Assembly (NCBI GenBank): GCA_014058105.1
Contig: JACGCM010001538.1
Coordinates: 496,001-560,000, forward strand
DNA length: 64,000 nt
DNA from: Kingdonia uniflora
Lineage: Eukaryota > Streptophyta > Magnoliopsida > Ranunculales > Circaeasteraceae
Direction of reading: 5' to 3'
A program made the translations under genes and the position numbers. Below the pieces are notes generated by a model, which saw only the letters and a program-made list of their open reading frames with translations, was not told where the DNA came from and did not search any database. Shown here in pieces: positions 1 to 11,203 of this stretch (position 1 is the first letter of the stretch; each line of letters opens with the position of its first letter).

Positions 1-497
1 ATGTCGATTAAGATGACAGTTCGAGTATGAAGGTGATTACAAGGTATTCGAAGGTAATATTCAAGAGGTCCTTAGGCAGAGTTTTTTCAACCCCTTCATA
101 ATGTCATCCCTTTCCTATTTAGAGGAGATAAGAAAGGGGTGAGTCATCATGGGGGGTCAGAATACATGTATATCATTTGGGACAGTTGTTCTATATGTGG
201 AGTTGGTTATGATACTCTAGTTGTTTGGCAGCTCGTTTTCACTGTTATGTCTGGTGAGCTGGCTGTCTGTCTTCGACCATGCGTTACTATGGTTGAAGCT
301 CTTTTAGGATTAGTATTGGCCAACTATTTTTATCTTTGGCTTTGACAAGCTTTGTTGCGGTATTCGAATGTTCGGTTACTCCCAAGGGGCTTCGTGGACT
401 TTGATGCTGCCTGATTAGGATTTTAGTCTCTTAGTAGGCTTCAATGTAGTCTTTGAGTATTTGGCTTGTTCCAGAAAGCTGCGAGTAGGCTACTACA
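1..497 (-). repeat. 3' LTR of element A (partial)
   Basis: Positions 1-497 align with about 11387-11892 at the other end of the element, with many substitutions. On the minus strand the LTR begins TGTAGTAGCC at 497, directly after a purine tract. By comparison with the 5' copy, roughly 190 bp are missing beyond the window edge. The LTR's TATA-like CTATAAATAG, clear in the 5' copy, is mutated here near 112-122. Confidence 0.85.
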
Positions 498-513
498 TTC
501 GCCCCCTTTCAGC
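498..513 (-). other. Polypurine tract of element A
   Basis: On the minus strand the sequence is GCTGAAAGGGGGCGAA immediately followed by the LTR start TGTAG. This is the expected plus-strand primer for reverse transcription and fixes the element's orientation. The same motif adjoins the 3' LTRs of elements C and E. Confidence 0.8.
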
Positions 514-666
514 AGGGGTCTTGGAAATTATTGTAGAGGGCACGTGCTAAGAAAAACTATTGGGCATGGGAAATAAAAAAGTTGACTGGTGTGAATGTGG
601 GTAGTTCTAAGGTAAGTAATTAAGATAATGCTGATTAAGGAGGTAATTAATACACCTTAAACAGGG

Positions 667-673
667 TATAAAT
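667..673 (+). promoter_or_regulatory. TATA box of the small accessory gene in A
   Basis: TATAAAT lies 69 bp upstream of the ATG at 736. A TATA-like site at a similar distance precedes each well-preserved aux copy in elements C and E, which is why it is called despite the decayed gene. Confidence 0.5.
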
Positions 674-735
674 TGGGGACTTCTTAGGGGGAAGTGTTCA
701 AGTACTATTCATCTTCTTCCTTGTTTAGTACTGTA

Positions 736-1061
736 ATGGAACCCGCTCTGAACACACACTATCAGAATAAACTAGAGGAAATGAAACAATGAGTAAATGC
801 CAAGGCAATGGTTCTGAGGCAGTACTATTTTGGGGATCGAGACTTGGGGGCGCCAATTCCAGACTTGGTAGAGCTGGAGTCAGAAGAAGTGATCTGCGGG
901 GAGCCGTTCGCGCACTGATGGGGGGGGTCATAGAATAGTATCTCCCGAGTGTGACTCAACGATCCTATATGTTGTGGCACCTGGCAGAATGATTGGTGGA
1001 AGCTGAAGACACTGCCAAGGCTTGCTCAGGGCATTGGAAGAACTGCACCGCGTGTAAATAG
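736..1061 (+). pseudogene. aux-A: small accessory gene of unknown function, broken
   Basis: The gene lies on the strand opposite gag-pol, between the polypurine tract and the aORF. It reads MEPALNTHYQNKLEEMKQ, a stop, then a segment containing QYYFGDRDLGAPIPDL. After a frameshift it continues with QRSYMLWHLAE, a stop, and LVEAEDTAKA. The NTHYQ start, the central aromatic-F-G turn followed by an acidic DL-x-E stretch, and the C-terminal L-x-E-A-E-x-x-x-x-A helix match the intact copy in element E (48283-48621) and the copies in element C. I recognise no known domain. The conservation across different elements argues that this was a real gene of the transposon rather than chance ORF content. 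Confidence 0.55.
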
Positions 1062-1810
1062 GGGGGGTGTTCTTCGGTATTATGGGTGGGTATGTAAAGT
1101 GAAATGTTGTCATTGTTATGCTTGTTGTTTTTATTTGTTTTGTATTCCCGTGCTTTTTGAATGAAACAAGAATTTGGTTATCGATGTGTGAAATCATAGC
1201 TGGTGTAGGTAATGAAGGCGATGATAATGTAGGCATGGTTAAGCTTCAATATAAATGTCAATAGGAAAATGAATAGAAATGGTAATAAAGTTTGAGGCTT
1301 TGATAATAGCAGTGATCGATGGTTGAACGAATGTGATCAAGGGGTGTGACGATGGCTGAGTGTACAAGATGGCTCGAAAAATGAATATATGGGAGTCTTC
1401 GGCTGTAAAAGCCGACAGCGGAATGGCAGAGGTATTAGAAGTGATATTGTGCATAGGGCAGTGTGTCGTAGCAGGTCATAATTATGTTTTCTTGGGAATG
1501 CGATAGAGGCCACATGTTGGTAATTGAAGGTGATGTGGCAGACCTGGATAGAGTTTCAAGAGCCTGGTATCGAAGGGAGAGGGTTATCGAAGGTAGGAAC
1601 ATGTATAGTTGTTGATTTTGAGAGGGTATCAAAGGTTCGATAGGATGGAGGAAATTCTCTGTTGGGGGAAATGTGGCATACATACACGTGCGTACAAATA
1701 AGGGCAGTATGGTAAATACTCAGAGTGCCTGAAAATGGGAGGAAATGGGAAAAGGAGTGGGGGTAGTGGTAAAGATGACGGTTGGAGAAACCAAGGTGGT
1801 TATGGGGGAT
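1062..1810 (+). other. Spacer between aux-A and aORF-A
   Basis: I see no coding similarity to the other elements here. Elements C and E have a second aux copy or a promoter region at this position. Either A never had the second copy or it is decayed beyond recognition. Confidence 0.4.
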
Positions 1811-1822
1811 GTTATTTAAAGA
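1811..1822 (+). promoter_or_regulatory. Likely core promoter of aORF-A
   Basis: A TATTTAAA motif is followed by a purine-rich leader and, at 1978, by a splice donor (AACAG/GTATG). Element F has an almost identical arrangement on the minus strand at 63732-63742 (TTATTTAAGAGG), and element E has ATATATAAG at the equivalent place. The arrangement suggests the antisense gene has its own RNA polymerase II promoter. Confidence 0.5.
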
Positions 1823-1844
1823 GGGGAGAGAAATAGAGACGTTA

Positions 1845-4800
1845 TTTTCAATCAAACACAGAGAGAAAAAAAAAAAGAGGTGTAAGAGAAAAAATACCTT
1901 GTAAATGCAGAGAGAGGCCAGAGATGACATTGTTGCCGTTGGATTTGTTCGTGGACATTGGCAATCATATTTAACAGGTATGTTTGTTGATTCTCCATTA
2001 GGTATGACTGTGATTATGTTTTTTTTTTGGATCTTAGGTGGGAGAGGGGGTAGATGTTTGTTGGGACGCTGGTTACAACATAACTGGGATGGGGTGTGAG
2101 AGATGGGACTGAGAAGTCTGATGAAGAAGAAATGCTGGGAATTAAGAAAGTAGAAGGGATAGTAATCAAGTAGTTGGTCGTGGTATGACCGATGGGTATG
2201 AGTGGGTAGGTAATAGTGTAGTAGGAAACCAAAACTTGATACTTAAATATATCGAGCTATTGTCACTCCTCTTCTTATGTAGGGTATAATGCGTACCCGT
2301 CGAGCTTCAGTGATGAGTATGATGATTGTAGGGACCTATCCCTCGATCTCACCTAAAGTCGAGCTGTCGTGTCGCCAGTTTGAATTACCTCCATCTCAGA
2401 CTCACACATTTTTAATATAACTTCCTCAGTTAACATTCTAAACCACCCTGAGAACTTTTTAAAAATACGAGTCAAGCTCTAACGGAAAAACCTTATCCAG
2501 TTAAAGATACCTGTCTCTCACAAATTTATCAGTTACTCAGTCAACCGTCACTAACCACATTGTTCAGAAAACGTGCTCCAGCACAATGAAGAACTATAGA
2601 GAAGGCTTATATAAAGGAAAAGTTCTAGAAGAGACAAAGAACGAGAAAAATTATACAAGAGATCAACAAGAAACTACTTATTTGTAATTCTCAGCAACAA
2701 TCAAACTTCTTAGTTACAAGATTCAAGCTTGTCTATATCTAAAGATCACTTGTAATAAGATATCTGTCTCAAGCAATAAAGATTCTATTATAAAAATCTT
2801 CCATTCAAGGTCGTGGGCTTTTTTACCTATTCAGAGGTTTTCCACGTAAAAATTACCTGTATATTTTCTTACTTTCCATTAGAAAATTATTACAGGTTCA
2901 TTGGTGTGATAACAAATTTTTGGCCATTTTTGAGCTTACAGAATTTTTCCATTACAATGACGAAGTGAATGAACCCAGTACATCTGGTCGAGGGGAGGCA
3001 AACAGTGACGTAGAGGAGTTACAAATTGTAACAGATGTACCATTGGTTGTAGTAGAACCAGATGTTGGAGCATCGACTAGGAGCCGGCGTAGAGCTCGAA
3101 TAGTCGGAGAGAGTGACGAAGAAGAAGATGAGGAGGAGGAAAGGGTTGAGGAGGTCGGGGTTGAACCTTCAGGGGATGAGGAGGATGAGGGGGAAGAGGA
3201 GGAGAGTGATAGTAGCGAAAAGACGTGTGATAAGGGGACGTATGTGGGGTAAGTCTTTCCTTAAGATTAAGCGAGGCTGGACCAATTTTTGGCAAAACAT
3301 AGTTTGGCAAAGAAGGGTGTCATACTGGTGCTATTAAGGGTCGAGTATTAATTTATGGATTCACCTCATGAGAGAATTATGGCGTTCAGGGGGTAGATTT
3401 GTTTAGGGATAAAACTACCTCTTTGAAGGTTTGTGAATCAAGTACTGAACTTCTGGGATTTAGCTCCATATTAGATGAATAGTAATTTCTATGAGATGAT
3501 GAAGGTGATTGAAAGGATAAATGTGGAGCTAAAACACAAGGGGAGGTTTGTGATCGAATGGTTTGACATAGTATCGTTCTATTCGAAGAAGGTGAATAAG
3601 AAGGTCAGGACGTATCACATCTAGTGCCACTCTGATAAACCATGGTTATTCGACCAATGCTTGACGGGTCGTGGGTGGGATAAGTATCCAGTGATAGTGA
3701 AGGGGCATTATATGAATGCCCAAGGGGAGGAGGAATTTGGGATGAAGAATAAGCTATTCAATGTAAGTAAGTTGGTAATCAAATATGTTGCTGCTTTTGT
3801 TCGACTAGCATGATGACTTTTAATTTGTTATTTTGCAGGGCCTACCAATAATGTATTAAAGCACCCAAGGACTTATATCAACGATCTGATCAACGAGAGC
3901 GAGGAGTGGGTGAATAAGGTATTTTGAAAACTTGGTATTGCTAGAAAAAGACAAAAGAAGATAAACACGTTACTAAGAGACATTCCGGTTGCCGCTTGGC
4001 CATCGGGGAGGAAAAAATAGGGAGGTACCTCTGCAAAGGTAGGTGAGATAGAGTACGAAAATCTAACTAAAAAATCTAGCTTTGTACCGAGGGCTCGGCG
4101 AAGAGGGCCTGGAACGACGCGGTCGAGCGTGCTCGATACTATTCCTGAAGTAACTCGGCAGACAAACAAGGCCAAAGGCAAAGGTAAAGCCATTAATAAA
4201 GGCTTGACAACCCATTTAACGAAGACAACTAGGCGAAAGAGGACTCGTGAGCAAATTGCCAAAGGGGATGACCTAGTCGAGGCTAGGCGATTCGCGGTCG
4301 AACAGGATGAGGATATTTGAGTAACGGCCGAGTCGGTGATAACTCTATGCGCCACTAACCTAGAGGAAGTAGGGCGGCGTTCTGACTTGGTTTGGCATCA
4401 GGTAAGTTTGTATTGAAGTTTGAAAATGAATATATGTTTCGAGGACTTATGACTGGTCGAAGTATTTATGATTCGTGCAGATGCATGCTTGGATGGTTGG
4501 ATTCACAAGAGCGCAAAAGGCATTGAGTGAAGATTAAAGGAGGCGAGGGATGGGCATGAGCTCAGGAAGAGGACCATTCTATCACTGGAGACCTAGGTCG
4601 GTGTGCTAGAACGGGAATGGTTACAGATTTGAGCTGATGCTGCGAGGGAAACCCAATCGATGATTGTTAGTTGTGACCAGAAGGTAGCAGTGTTGGAGGC
4701 AAATTTAGCCAGTAAGAAGGAGCAGATACAAAATAATCATGCACGTTTTCAGGTGAATTACGACCAAGAGTGCGAGGTGACCACAGCTTTGAAGACATTT

Positions 4801-5037
4801 ATGGATGGGCTGAGATATGATCCAGAGACTCTCGAACTCTATCCTCTAATGGAGATGTCTTATGTCGAAGATGTTGCACACACGAAAGGGATGGAAGTGG
4901 ATCCTGCAGCCGAAGGTGATGGTGGTGGTTATGCTGGAGTGGATTCCGCGGTCGAAGGTGGTAGTGGTGGTGTTCGAGAAGACCTCAGTGGTGAAGGATT
5001 GGCGGCGCCTATTAAAAATGTGGGCGACCATGTATGA
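1845..5037 (+). pseudogene. aORF-A: intron-containing accessory gene opposite gag-pol, broken
   Basis: Four exons can be followed: exon 1 to 1977; exon 2 from 2283 to 3762, interrupted by a solo LTR; exon 3 3839-4401; exon 4 4481-5037. GT/AG sites flank each intron. Exon 2 encodes an acidic low-complexity stretch (glutamate/aspartate runs) and then the domain around NSNFYEMMKVIE, ending WLFDQCLTGRGWDK and KLFN. This resembles the 'putative gypsy type transposon' family (Pfam Transposase_28), inferred from memory of that family. Exon 3 is rich in lysine and arginine (TKTTRRKRTREQ), as for a nuclear localisation signal. Exon 4 is a coiled coil (KVAVLEANLASKKEQIQNNH) ending in a glycine-rich acidic tail. 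In-frame stops occur in exons 2, 3 and 4. Homologous genes occupy the same place in elements C, E and F. Confidence 0.7.
2327..2956 (+). repeat. Solo LTR inside exon 2 of aORF-A
   Basis: A 630-bp insertion begins TGTAGGG and ends CATTACA. It is flanked by ATGAT (2322-2326) and ATGAC (2957-2961), a 5-bp duplication with one mismatch. Outside it, the reading frame of exon 2 joins up and matches the uninterrupted exon of element E (DE-x-x-DEV-x-x-x-STSGR). It contains TTATATAAAGG near 2608 and AATAAAG near 2776, as expected for an LTR promoter and polyadenylation region read on the plus strand. A block near 2807-2850 closely matches the 3' part of element C's LTR, so the insert is probably from a related Tat-type element rather than copia. 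Confidence 0.72.
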
Positions 5038-5582
5038 GTGGGTTGTTTTGAGAAGGTACTCTGTCTATAGTAAACTATTTTGAGGTTGTATGTTATGACT
5101 ATGCTTGATAGGTGGGTTGGAACAATTTGGATATGCATTGGTATATCTGTATGTTTGAATGAATTTGGTGGTATGCTTGATATGTAGACTCTAATGCTAA
5201 AAACTGCAGGGTTGGAAGAAATTGAAGCCAAAAATGCACAAGACTTCAAAGGTCACCTCTGGGTATTTCTATCCAAAGGTTCGAGCCTAGACGGGGCATT
5301 ATGTGGTTGGCCCTAATGCATCCCCGAGTGTCCGGTCTCTCGACCATTCATGCCACTAAGGAGTACTCAAATTAGAACCTTAAAAAACTTCAAGGTCGCC
5401 CCCAAGTATCAGTCGGGTCGAAGGGTTGACATGATACTTAGGTTTGCCCAAATTAAGAAGTTTACAGGAGATATGACATGAAGCTCGGAGGAGAAATATA
5501 TGTTCATTGATTATACTGTATTTACACCACTTGTGAAAGGTGGTGGCCGCGGCTTGTTATACGAGACTAATTACATCGTATT
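5038..5582. repeat. Convergent spacer of element A with conserved 22-bp core
   Basis: This lies between the 3' end of aORF-A (plus) and the 3' end of pol (minus). At 5394-5415 it contains GGTCGCCCCCAAGTATCAGT followed by CG. The same core is repeated in tandem in the equivalent spacers of elements E (53475-54125) and F (60290-60960, opposite orientation). Phrases such as 'atgcatccccgag' near 5316 also recur in E. Confidence 0.6.
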
Positions 5583-8500
5583 TTAAGGGTTGGGCAGGGG
5601 TTCCTCAGCTTTTGTTATCAGGTAATACGAGCCTTTGTCGGTTTTATCGTACACGACATAAGGGCATTCCCAAGATTCGGCTAACTTGCTGGCATTGCGA
5701 GGTTTTGAAGAGGGTGTGACTCATCGAAGTACTAAATTTCTAATATCGAAGCTTCTTGGTTGAACTCTCTTGTTGTACGACTTATGGAGAAAAATCTGAT
5801 AATGTATGAGGTTAGCTATGGCTCGGTCTCTAGTTTTATCGAGATCTATGACATATTGCATCCAAGTTCAAACTCGTTATCTTCATCGGGAAGGTCAGGG
5901 TCCTGTGTTGGTACCTCGAACTGAGTGGGCAACATAGCTTTGGTACCATAGGCTAGGAGGAAAGGAGTACAGCCCGTCGCCTTTCTTGGTGTGGTGTGGT
6001 AGGCCCATAGTACACGTTGTAATTCTTGAACCCACCGAACCTTCTTCTCGTCGATGCATTTTTTAAGACCGTCGACTATAGTTTTGTTGATTGCTTCGAT
6101 CTAACCATTTCCCTGTGGGTAATAAGGAGTAGAAGGGGAGAGGATAATGTTGTACTTTTTGAGGAAATTGCAGACTTTGTTCCCTATGAACTGTGGACCA
6201 TTGTCGCATCAAATCATATGTTGGCAACCGAAATGTGAGATAATTTTTTTTCTAAAGGTACTTGCTTACTTCTTCTTCCCTGGTTTGACATAAAGGCACG
6301 GCTTAGACCTATTTAGTAAAATAATTTGTGGCGACTAAAATGTGTTCTCTGCAGCCTAGACCTTTGGGGAAAGGCCCACGAGATATAAGGCCCATTTCTT
6401 AAATGGCCAAACAACATGGCTACAATGGAGTTCTTATGAGGGGCATCAAATATCATGGGAAAGTTGGCATTTGTCACAGTACTTCGCTTATTCTTCAGCT
6501 TATTTTTTCATATTATGCCAAAATAAACCCTGGGTTATTGCTCGAAGAGCCATGGATCGACCAGTGGTGTGGGTACCACAATTGCCTTCGTGGAGTTCAG
6601 TAAGTATGGTGGTGGCTTCACATTGGGAAATGCAATAGAGGTGTACGTAGTTTGGGGATTTACGGTGTAGACCGCCTTTGAGAATGGTATACCGTCGGCA
6701 GTTTTCCAGTAATAAGCGATTGGCTTTTGGGTCATCCGGTAAGGTAGAACTATTAAAGAATACTAGGAAAGGTGTGCGCCAGTCGTCAGGGTTGAGACTC
6801 TCACCCCCAGTATTGATGGAGTTGACTTCTATCTGGTAGATACTTGGGTGTTCGAGTACTTAGATATTGAGGGTTCGAGATTTGGACTGGCCTAACATGG
6901 CGACAATGTAGGCGAGGGCATCGGCATGTCTATTTACGTCTCTAAGGTAATGTATAATCGATAATTTTTTAGGGAAACAATCCATACGCTGGCGGACGAG
7001 TACTGCATACTCAGTCATGCGTCCGTTTGCCTAATTTTTGCCGGTGTACTATTGCTGAACAAGCTGAGAGTAAGTAAATATGGCTAGTTTAGGGATACCA
7101 AGTGCGAGAGTGAGATCGAGACCATGTATCAATGCTTCGTATTCGGCCTCATTCTTGGTACATTCGAAATTGAGTTTGATGGTTTTTTTTATTCGGTCGT
7201 TTAAAGGTGTGACCAGGACAATTCCTATCCCTGAACTATTAGGTCCGGCAGATCCATCGATAAAGAGACGTCAACCCGTATTAGGGTTCCAAGGGTCACT
7301 CTGTTCAGGATGATCTTTGGGTAAATCGTCTTTGTGCTCTTCCCAGTCGATGTCTTCAACTGGGAAGTCGGCAAGGAAATCAGCAAAGGCCTGGCCCTTT
7401 TGAGATATCTATTTTTCGAAAGTGATATCGTGTTCACCGAGATAGATGGACCATTACTGTACCCGTCTTGATTTATCTTTCTTACTGAGGATTTCTCGAG
7501 GGGGGTAACTGGTGATAACACGTATGGGGTGAGCTTAGAAGTAGGGCTTGAGCTTTCGAGTAGTATAGACAAGTGTAAGGAGCAGTTATTCGAGTTTGGT
7601 ATATTATGTTTTGACGGGTGTCAGAGTTTTGTTGATAAAGTATATAGGTTTCTCGATACCGACTTCGAGTCGAATAAAGACCGAACAAATAGAAGTATCG
7701 GTGACTGCAAGATATAAGAAAAACATTTTGCCTTCGATGGGGGTGTTTATGATAGGTGGTCGAGTGAGGTAAGTTTTGAGTTCAAAGAAGGCTTGTTCGC
7801 ATTCGGGTTTCCAATTAACTTTGGGGTTTTTCTTTTTGGCCTTATGGACGCCTTTGTCGTGCAAGAGGGAGAAGAGCAGGCACAATGGTCCGAGAATTTT
7901 GAGATAAAATGGTTCAGAGTTGATATTTTGCCTGTGACCTTTTGAATATCTTTCTTGGTTCGGGGTAAAGGCATATCAACGAGGGATTAAATTTATGTGG
8001 GATCGATCTCGATACCTCATTTGCAAATAAGGTGACCCAAGAATTTACTGGATGAGACGCCGAATTAGTACTTGTCGGGGTTTAATTTCATGCTATAGGA
8101 TCGAAGTATCGAGAAGACTTCGGTTAAGTCTTGTATAAGGGTATGTTTTTGGTGGCTTTTACACAACATATCGTTGATATAAACTTCGACGGATTTGCCT
8201 TGCAAAGGTTTGAACATAGTGGTAACCAAATGCTGGTAAGTGGCACCCACATTTTTGAGGCCGAAGGGAATCACATTAAAACAATAAATCCCTTATTATG
8301 TGATTAACAAAGTGTTAAGATGGTCCTCGGGGAGGAGGGGTACCGATTGTAACCCGAAGCTGCGTCCATCATAGAAAATCATTTATGGCCGGTTGTAGCA
8401 TCCAGAAGCACGGAAATGATCGAGAGAAGAAAATTATCTTTCGGCATGTGCTTGTTGAGATCGTTAAAGTTAACGCAGATTCGAATCTCACCATTTTTCT

Positions 8501-9420
8501 TGGGTATGACAACAATGTTTGAGATTCAGTCGGCGTACTTGACTTTCCTGATAAAACCAGCGGCAAGGAGTTTGTCAACCTCGAGATTCATTACTTCTCG
8601 AAGCCGCAGGGCTTAAGTACATTTTTTTCTTTTTCGCAGCCATAAATTTGGGGAGGAGGTCAAGTAGTGGCATGCAAAGGTAGGGTCAATGCCGGATATC
8701 TTATAGAATGTCTGGGCGAAGATATCTATATTAGCTTGAAGAGACATACTGAGTTCGCGGCATTCGGCGTCATCTAAGAAACTGCCAATGAATGTACCTC
8801 GACCAGGGCCATTGAGTTCGATGTAAACAGTAGGTTTGACAGGTGTAGTAGAAGGGGTCGAGGTAGTAGTAAGAAGGGAGAGATGCATTGATTGCTATGG
8901 CTTAACAAGTTTCTTGGTAAGGTCGATCTCAGGGTACTCGCATGAGCAGGCCTGGTGTTGGGAGCCTTTCATATTCCACGTTCTACAAGGGGTAGTGAAA
9001 GGTAGAAGGTATGGGTTTCATGGCATGGAGCCAATCACACCCTAGAATGTCCAGCTATTCAAACTTCTTGTCAATGACAAGAAAACTCATTTGGAAGGTA
9101 ACTGAGCCGATGATGACAAGGAGGCTAAGGCAGCCGATGGTGACCTCGGTAGCGCCATTAAAGCCCTTAAGTTAGATGTTGGCTGGTGTAATGAGATTTA
9201 TTTTTTGCATAGCGCAAATAGTTTGGAGAAAGAGTACGTCTGTTGCACTGCCCATATAGATAATCATTGTATGAAGGACGAGGTGCTCGACCTTAATAAT
9301 AATGACCAAAGGGTTAGAATGGGGGACATGAGAAGTATCACAATCGATGAATTATATACCTTCAGGTCTGGGGCGGTGGCTAGATTTGAGTAGAAGAACA
9401 GGGAGCTTCAGTTTATAGGT
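5583..9420 (-). pseudogene. Pol of element A (protease, RT, RNase H, integrase), degenerate
   Basis: The domains appear in the gypsy order. A protease remnant near 9200-9290 reads IYMGSATDVLF, where the catalytic D is replaced. The pre-RT segment PTVYIELNGPGRGTFIGS is near 8770-8830. RT shows PFGLKNVGATYQHL and YINDMLCKS near 8180; the second residue of the catalytic YIDD motif's DD pair is intact but the first is N. The thumb reads MKLNPDKY. RNase H near 7250-7050 has FIDGSAGPN and NEAEYEALIHGLD, but TYS replaces the usual TDS. Integrase has the zinc-binding region ELHEGNCGTHTTGRSM, then CDNGPQFIG and the C-terminal end KLAESWECPYVVYD to EEPLPNP and a stop at 5583. Stops and frameshifts are frequent, so no functional enzyme is encoded. 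Confidence 0.85.
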
Positions 9421-9456
9421 AAGCTTACAACATTCTTCGACCCGTTTGCGTTTGCT

Positions 9457-11135
9457 TCAAGTATGGCCGCTGTCGATATTATTGACTTCGATTAAGTAGA
9501 GTTGAAAAATATGTACCTTAGTTGGGTTAGTATTCAGAGCAGTTTGGGGCTTAAGGTATGAACCATCGAGATAACCTGGGAGGTCAGTAATATACTGGTG
9601 TAGTCGACCGTCTTTGAGAATCATTTCAAGTGAACGTTGCAAAGCATAACACTTGTTGGTAGGATGGTAATTGCATTTGTGATTTTGGCAGTAAGGCTCA
9701 CCTTTTCTGACCTCGATGGGGGAGGGAGTGCGCCAGATAGGATCGGTCTGGATGTGTGTGGGAAAGGTGCTGATTGGAGCAGTAAGTTTGGGTAGGACTG
9801 GCATGGGTCCTTTTTGTGGGGTTTGGCAGGCTGAGCATTAAAGTGAAGGCATTTGCGGTTGTCCTTCTTTTGGGAAATGGGAGCGACCATGAGTATATTT
9901 GAGGGTTGAGGATTGCTATGGTTGGTAGTTGAGGCTTGTCCCTGGTGATTAGATTCGCGGAGACATTCGAGGTTGATGTATCCATTGACCTTGGATAACA
10001 TCTCCTCGAGTGTTTGTAGCTTTTGGAACACGATATACTCCTTAACGTGGTTGTGGTCTGGCAGAGCGTTGGAGTAGGCGAGAACGACATTCGCACAGTC
10101 GAGGTTTTTGACTTTGTGCGATTCATCGAGAAAATGTTTGGTAAAGTTTTCAAGCATTTCAGCTAGTGACTTACGGAAGTTGAAAATAGCATTTATTCGG
10201 ACCTCACGGTCCTTATTGATGGCAAATTAAGATATTAAAAGGTTCAAAAGTTGCTCGAAACTTTGAATAGAGCTATTAGGGAGGCTATGTACCATAAAAG
10301 GGTTATCGATGAGACTGGTAGGAAACATGCGACACAAGATGTGATCCGTTGTGGAATGCAGGCTGAGAGCATTCTAAAATTTGAGGACATGAGACTGTGG
10401 GTTAATGTTACGGTATTTACAGATTTTGGGAGTATGGAAATTTGGAGGCACCTCGACGGCGAGGAGCTTCGGGCAAATGGGGTTATGGGGTTATTTAATC
10501 GACTTCACGAGTTTGGAGTTGGGCTCGCACTGATGCAAATGGCAACATGAATTTTTCGGTCGAGTTCTTGTTGTGTAAGGTAAGTAGAGCGAGGGGGAGA
10601 GTGTTGGGGTCGAGGGTGATAAGGCTGCAGGTTTTGGGTGTGTTTGGCACTACGTTCTCTGAGGCACTCCTGGGCAGGGCGCTGTGTGGGGTGGCAAGAA
10701 GTGCAAAGTGTAGAATCAGTGCAATCCTTTGTAATGGGGACGCCCAGATAGACCGAGCTGGCAGGGATGGCAGTAGGAGCACCCTCGGCACCAAGGTAGA
10801 CCGGAGGGACTTCAATTTATGGGTAGGGCCCGAGGAGTGCGCGGGGGAGCGGGTACCTGAGAACATGTGGGAACGTCTTGAGTGTGGACTTGCTAAAGTT
10901 TGTGAACTGTATGATGCAGTTCGTTCAAGGCTTGATGTTGCCTATCATTATTGTCTAAACGGCGCTGCCGTTCAGCCTCTAGTTCCTGCCAGCGATTCTC
11001 ACATTTAATGCGTAAATGGTTGTTGTGGCACTCCATGGCCTGAGCGAATTGCTGGCTAATGAGGGCAAGTTGAGCGGCGATGCCGTCAGCAGAGTTACCG
11101 ACAATGGTAAAGTTTGAATGAAAGGTGAAGGCCAT
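9457..11135 (-). pseudogene. Gag of element A, degenerate
   Basis: A plausible start is at 11135 (MAFTFHSNFTIVG), about 70 bp inside the element from its 5' LTR, followed by a helical glutamate/arginine-rich N-terminus (ENRWQELEAERQRRLD). The retrotransposon gag core is recognisable at about 10330-10000: MFPTSL, SFEQLLNLLISQFA, then ENFTKHFLDESHKVKNLD. It ends with the conserved post-gag block YCQNHKCNYHPTNKCYAL and ILKDGRLHQYI near 9700-9600. That block is typical of plant Ty3 elements and resembles a degenerate Cys/His knuckle. Several frameshifts separate these blocks. Confidence 0.78.
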
Positions 11136-11182
11136 CGAATAGGGTGAAAGAAAGAGATGGGGGAGAGATTGGGTATAATAGA

Positions 11183-11203
11183 TATAGTATAGACGACACC
11201 AAA
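11183..11203 (-). other. Primer-binding site region of element A
   Basis: Just inside the 5' LTR the minus strand reads TTTGGTGTCGTCTATAC. Element C at the same place reads TAGCGTCGTCTGTGGGAACC. Both look like versions of the TGGCGYCGTCTGTGGGAA-type site used by Tat-lineage elements. I do not assign the tRNA. Confidence 0.6.

Noticed and set aside
2327..2956. Copia solo LTR
   Set aside because: First read as copia because of the TTTTCCACG wording. The termini TGTAG/TACA and the block shared with element C's LTR fit a Tat-type LTR better.
3873..4355. 160-codon minus-strand ORF opposite aORF-A exon 3
   Set aside because: It is a shadow of the lysine/arginine-rich exon 3, which has homologues in E and F in the plus frame.
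9698..10153. 151-codon minus-strand ORF in a second frame of gag A
   Set aside because: It overlaps the true gag frame (ENFTKHFLDESHKV...), and its Ser/Thr-rich sequence has no gag similarity.
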